64,000 nt of DNA, from contig NZ_FQUR01000009.1 of the NCBI RefSeq assembly GCF_900129115.1, forward strand, positions 1 through 64,000. Direction: 5' to 3'. Under the pieces are notes generated by a model. The model was given only the letters and a program-made list of their open reading frames with translations. It was not told where the DNA came from and searched no databases. Each line of letters starts with the position of its first letter. Positions within the stretch are counted from its first letter, which is position 1. Both the position numbers and the translations under genes were made by a program. This DNA comes from Thermoanaerobacter uzonensis DSM 18761 (GTDB lineage: Bacteria > Bacillota > Thermoanaerobacteria > Thermoanaerobacterales > Thermoanaerobacteraceae). Below are positions 61,333 through 64,000 of this stretch, one piece after another.

Positions 61333-64000
61333 TCATTTTTGAGAAAGGACTTTTTTCAAAAACCATCCAGTATAAGAATTCTCATTGGCAGCAACTTCCT
61401 CAGGTGTCCCTGTAGCTATTACCATTCCACCTTTGTCTCCACCTTCTGGTCCTAAGTCAATAATATAGTCTGCACTTTTTATGACATCTAAGTTGTGTTC
61501 AATTACAATAACAGTGTTACCTGCATCAGTTAATCTATTCAAAACATCAAGAAGCCTATGCACATCTGCAAAATGTAATCCAGTTGTAGGCTCATCCAAA
61601 ATATATAATGTTTTACCTGTAGGTCTTTTAGAAAGTTCAGTAGCTAATTTTACTCTTTGGGCTTCTCCTCCTGAAAGCTGAGTAGAAGGTTGCCCTAGTT
61701 TAATATATCCTAGTCCTACATCATACAAAGTCAGCAATTTATTTTTTATCCTGGGTATATTTTCAAAAAACACTAACGCTTCTTCTACCGTCATATTAAG
61801 TACATCCGAAATATTTTTTCCTTTATATTTTACTTCCAATGTTTCCCTATTATACCTTTGACCCTTGCACACTTCACAAGGAACATATACATCCGGCAAA
61901 AAGTTCATCTCAATTTTAATTATACCATCTCCTCCACAGGCTTCACACCTTCCACCTTTAACATTAAAACTAAATCTCCCTGGTTTATAGCCTCTCATTT
62001 TAGCTTCTGGGGTATTTGCAAAAACTTCTCTTATATAATCGAAAACTCCTGTATAGGTAGCAGGATTTGAGCGAGGAGTCCTGCCTATAGGAGACTGGTC
62101 GATATTTATTACTTTATCTATATTATCAATACCCTCTATTGCATCGTGCATACCTGGTTTATCTTTGGACTTATAAATCTTCTGTGCCAATGCTTTGTAC
62201 AGTATCTCATTTATAAGGGTGCTTTTGCCTGAGCCAGAAACCCCTGTAACGCATATAAAAACTCCGAGAGGGAAAACTACATCTATATTTTTTAAATTGT
62301 TTTCCTTCGCCCCTTTCACTATTAAAGCTTTTCCATTAGGTTTTCTCCTCTGTTTTGGCACTTCTATCTTTATTTTACCACTTAAATATTGGCCTGTAAT
62401 TGATTTTTCACATTTTAACACATCTTCTATCGTACCCGCAACTACAATTTCTCCTCCATGCTCACCTGCACCTGGTCCTACATCCACAATGTAGTCTGCC
62501 GCATATATTGTATCCTCGTCGTGCTCTACTACTATAAGAGTATTGCCTTGGTCTCTTAATTTTTTCAAGGAATTTATAAGTCTTTCATTATCTCTTTGAT
62601 GAAGTCCAATGCTGGGTTCGTCCAAGATATATGTGACTCCTACAAGTCCAGACCCTATCTGACTTGCCAATCTTATCCTTTGTGCTTCTCCACCTGATAA
62701 AGTAGCTGCGGGCCTTGACAGAGTTAAATAATCAAGGCCTACATCTACAAGAAAACTAAGCCTTGCTTTTATTTCTTTTAAAATTGGTTTTGCAATAATC
62801 TCATGTCTTTCTGTTAATTTGAGTTGGTCAATAAATTTTATAAGCTCGCCAACAGAAAGGTCTGTCATTTCTTTTATGGAAAGTCCACCAACAGTCACAG
62901 CTAACGCTTCTGGCTTTAATCTTGCTCCATGGCATGCAGGACAAGTAACCGGTCTCATATACTTTTCTATCTCTTCTTTTATAAAATCTGAAGAAGTATT
63001 GTTGTACCTTCTTTCAAGATTGTTTACTATCCCTTCAAATCCATAGGACTTTCCCTTTGTATCTTTGCCATAAAGCAGTACATTTTTTAAATCTTCACTA
63101 AACTTTTCATAAGGAGTATTCTCCGTATATCCAAAATGTTCAATCAATCTTAAAATGTTGTAATAAGCATAACTATCCTGTGAAGCAACAATACCCGGCA
63201 ACAACCCATTTGCTAATGATTTTTTAGGGTCTTGTATTAAAAGCTCTGGATCTACCTTCATAAATTCCCCCAATCCAGTGCAAACAGGGCAAGCCCCATA
63301 AGGGCTATTGAAGGAAAACATTCTCGGAGAGAGCTCCTCAATACTTATGTTGCACTCTGTACAAGCGTATTTTTCAGAGAGTGTAAAGCTTTCTCCGTCT
63401 ATTACATCAATAGTAACTATCCCATCTGCTAATTTTAAAGCTGTTTCTATAGAATCCGTCAGCCTCATGTCAATTCCCGGTTTTATAATAATCCTATCCA
63501 CTACGACTTCAATAGTATGCTTTTTATTTTTATCAAGCTTAATCTCCTCATTTATATCGTACATTACTCCATCAATTTTCACTCTGACATATCCACTCTT
63601 TTTTATATCATTTAAAAGCTTAGCATATTCCCCTTTTCTTCCTCTAATAACAGGAGCCAGTACCTGTATCCTTGTACCTTCTGGCAATTCTTTGACCCTG
63701 TCCACCATCTGATCTATAGTTTGCATGCTAATCTCTCTCCCGCAAACAGGACAATGAGGGCTCCCAGCCCTTGCATATAAAAGTCTTAGATAGTCGTAAA
63801 TCTCAGTTATCGTACCTACAGTAGAACGAGGGTTTTTATTTGTGGTCTTTTGGTCTATAGATATTGCCGGTGAAAGGCCTTCTATATAATCAACGTCTGG
63901 TTTGTCCATTTGTCCTAAAAATTGCCTTGCATAAGCTGACAAGGACTCCACATATCTTCTCTGACCTTCGGCATAAAGGGTATCAAAGGCAAGAGAAGAT
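61333..64000 (-). CDS. uvrA: UvrABC nucleotide-excision repair subunit A (5' end outside window)
   Basis: UvrA finds DNA damage. The frame is open to the right edge (64000) and continues beyond it; about 889 residues are visible of roughly 940. Visible features: [33 protein letters not shown]; an [12 protein letters not shown] signature in the first ATPase; the second P-loop [15 protein letters not shown]; zinc-binding CxxC pairs ([26 protein letters not shown]); and the second signature [12 protein letters not shown]. The first P-loop lies outside. It is normally next to uvrB; here FHA, FtsW and penicillin-binding genes follow. Confidence 0.96.
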   Translation of the reverse strand, partial: SSLAFDTLYAEGQRRYVESLSAYARQFLGQMDKPDVDYIEGLSPAISIDQKTTNKNPRSTVGTITEIYDYLRLLYARAGSPHCPVCGREISMQTIDQMVDRVKELPEGTRIQVLAPVIRGRKGEYAKLLNDIKKSGYVRVKIDGVMYDINEEIKLDKNKKHTIEVVVDRIIIKPGIDMRLTDSIETALKLADGIVTIDVIDGESFTLSEKYACTECNISIEELSPRMFSFNSPYGACPVCTGLGEFMKVDPELLIQDPKKSLANGLLPGIVASQDSYAYYNILRLIEHFGYTENTPYEKFSEDLKNVLLYGKDTKGKSYGFEGIVNNLERRYNNTSSDFIKEEIEKYMRPVTCPACHGARLKPEALAVTVGGLSIKEMTDLSVGELIKFIDQLKLTERHEIIAKPILKEIKARLSFLVDVGLDYLTLSRPAATLSGGEAQRIRLASQIGSGLVGVTYILDEPSIGLHQRDNERLINSLKKLRDQGNTLIVVEHDEDTIYAADYIVDVGPGAGEHGGEIVVAGTIEDVLKCEKSITGQYLSGKIKIEVPKQRRKPNGKALIVKGAKENNLKNIDVVFPLGVFICVTGVSGSGKSTLINEILYKALAQKIYKSKDKPGMHDAIEGIDNIDKVINIDQSPIGRTPRSNPATYTGVFDYIREVFANTPEAKMRGYKPGRFSFNVKGGRCEACGGDGIIKIEMNFLPDVYVPCEVCKGQRYNRETLEVKYKGKNISDVLNMTVEEALVFFENIPRIKNKLLTLYDVGLGYIKLGQPSTQLSGGEAQRVKLATELSKRPTGKTLYILDEPTTGLHFADVHRLLDVLNRLTDAGNTVIVIEHNLDVIKSADYIIDLGPEGGDKGGMVIATGTPEEVAANENSYTGWFLKKVLSQK

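Noticed and set aside
1..64000. tRNA or rRNA genes, prophage, or replication origin
   Set aside because: No cloverleaf, rRNA stretch, phage structural gene cluster or DnaA-box cluster was noticed on reading; a tRNAscan or Rfam run would be decisive.

Overview
The window looks like chromosome of a low-GC, thermophilic, anaerobic, sporulating Firmicute of the Thermoanaerobacter/Caldanaerobacter type. The reasons are the AT-rich intergenic DNA, strong GGAGG ribosome sites with frequent TTG and GTG starts, an HPr kinase, a class II GalT, sigma-H-like promoters, and protein sequences that read like that group. The species call is an inference from family resemblance. Nearly every gene is on the minus strand; only a Uma2-type gene (12.8 kb) and birA (55.1 kb) are on plus.

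Layout, left to right. (1) 1-2.3 kb is mobile DNA: the edge of a zinc-ribbon (transposase-like) gene, then a class C-type group II intron sitting just behind the terminator of the mgl operon. Its reverse transcriptase is dead: one base is missing from an A-run, and a 65-bp insertion consists of a 30-bp duplicated site around 35 bp of new sequence. (2) 2.4-12.8 kb is galactose uptake and metabolism: mglBAC, a mutarotase-like protein, a ROK regulator, galE, galK and galT. (3) 13.4-39.4 kb is a large pectin/galacturonate region. It has an exported GH28 polygalacturonase (frameshifted), an oligosaccharide ABC importer without its own ATPase, intracellular GH28, GH105 and GH4 enzymes, KduI, KduD, UxaC, UxaE, a fructuronate-reductase-type enzyme, KdgK and KdgA, plus gluconate kinase, 6-phosphogluconate dehydrogenase and a DeoR regulator. 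Together these turn pectin fragments into KDG, KDPG, pyruvate and glyceraldehyde-3-phosphate; mannonate dehydratase (uxuA) is the one step not seen here. (4) 39.6-45.8 kb holds a hydroxyacid dehydrogenase behind a possible leader-peptide attenuator, and a LacI-controlled cluster of two Gfo/Idh/MocA dehydrogenases and two xylose-isomerase-like TIM barrels whose substrate is unknown. (5) 45.9-50.9 kb holds a HicA toxin with a Phd/HicB-like hybrid antitoxin, two small proteins, the AmmeMemoRadiSam pair, a broken nucleotidyltransferase and a DUF624 membrane protein. (6) 50.9-64 kb is housekeeping: acyl-CoA ligase, glucokinase, PHP phosphatase, HPr kinase, BirA, UvrC, a penicillin-binding protein, FtsW/RodA, an FHA protein and UvrA, which runs off the right edge. 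A 309-bp, heavily folded repeat fills the birA-uvrC gap.

The most interesting signals are: the 30-bp/35-bp/30-bp structure inside the intron RT, which has the geometry of a stray CRISPR spacer integration; a 25-bp sigma-H-like promoter element at four sugar operons; the folded element at 56.1-56.4 kb; the leader/attenuator before the hydroxyacid dehydrogenase; and the uncharacterised LacI-Gfo/Idh-TIM cluster.
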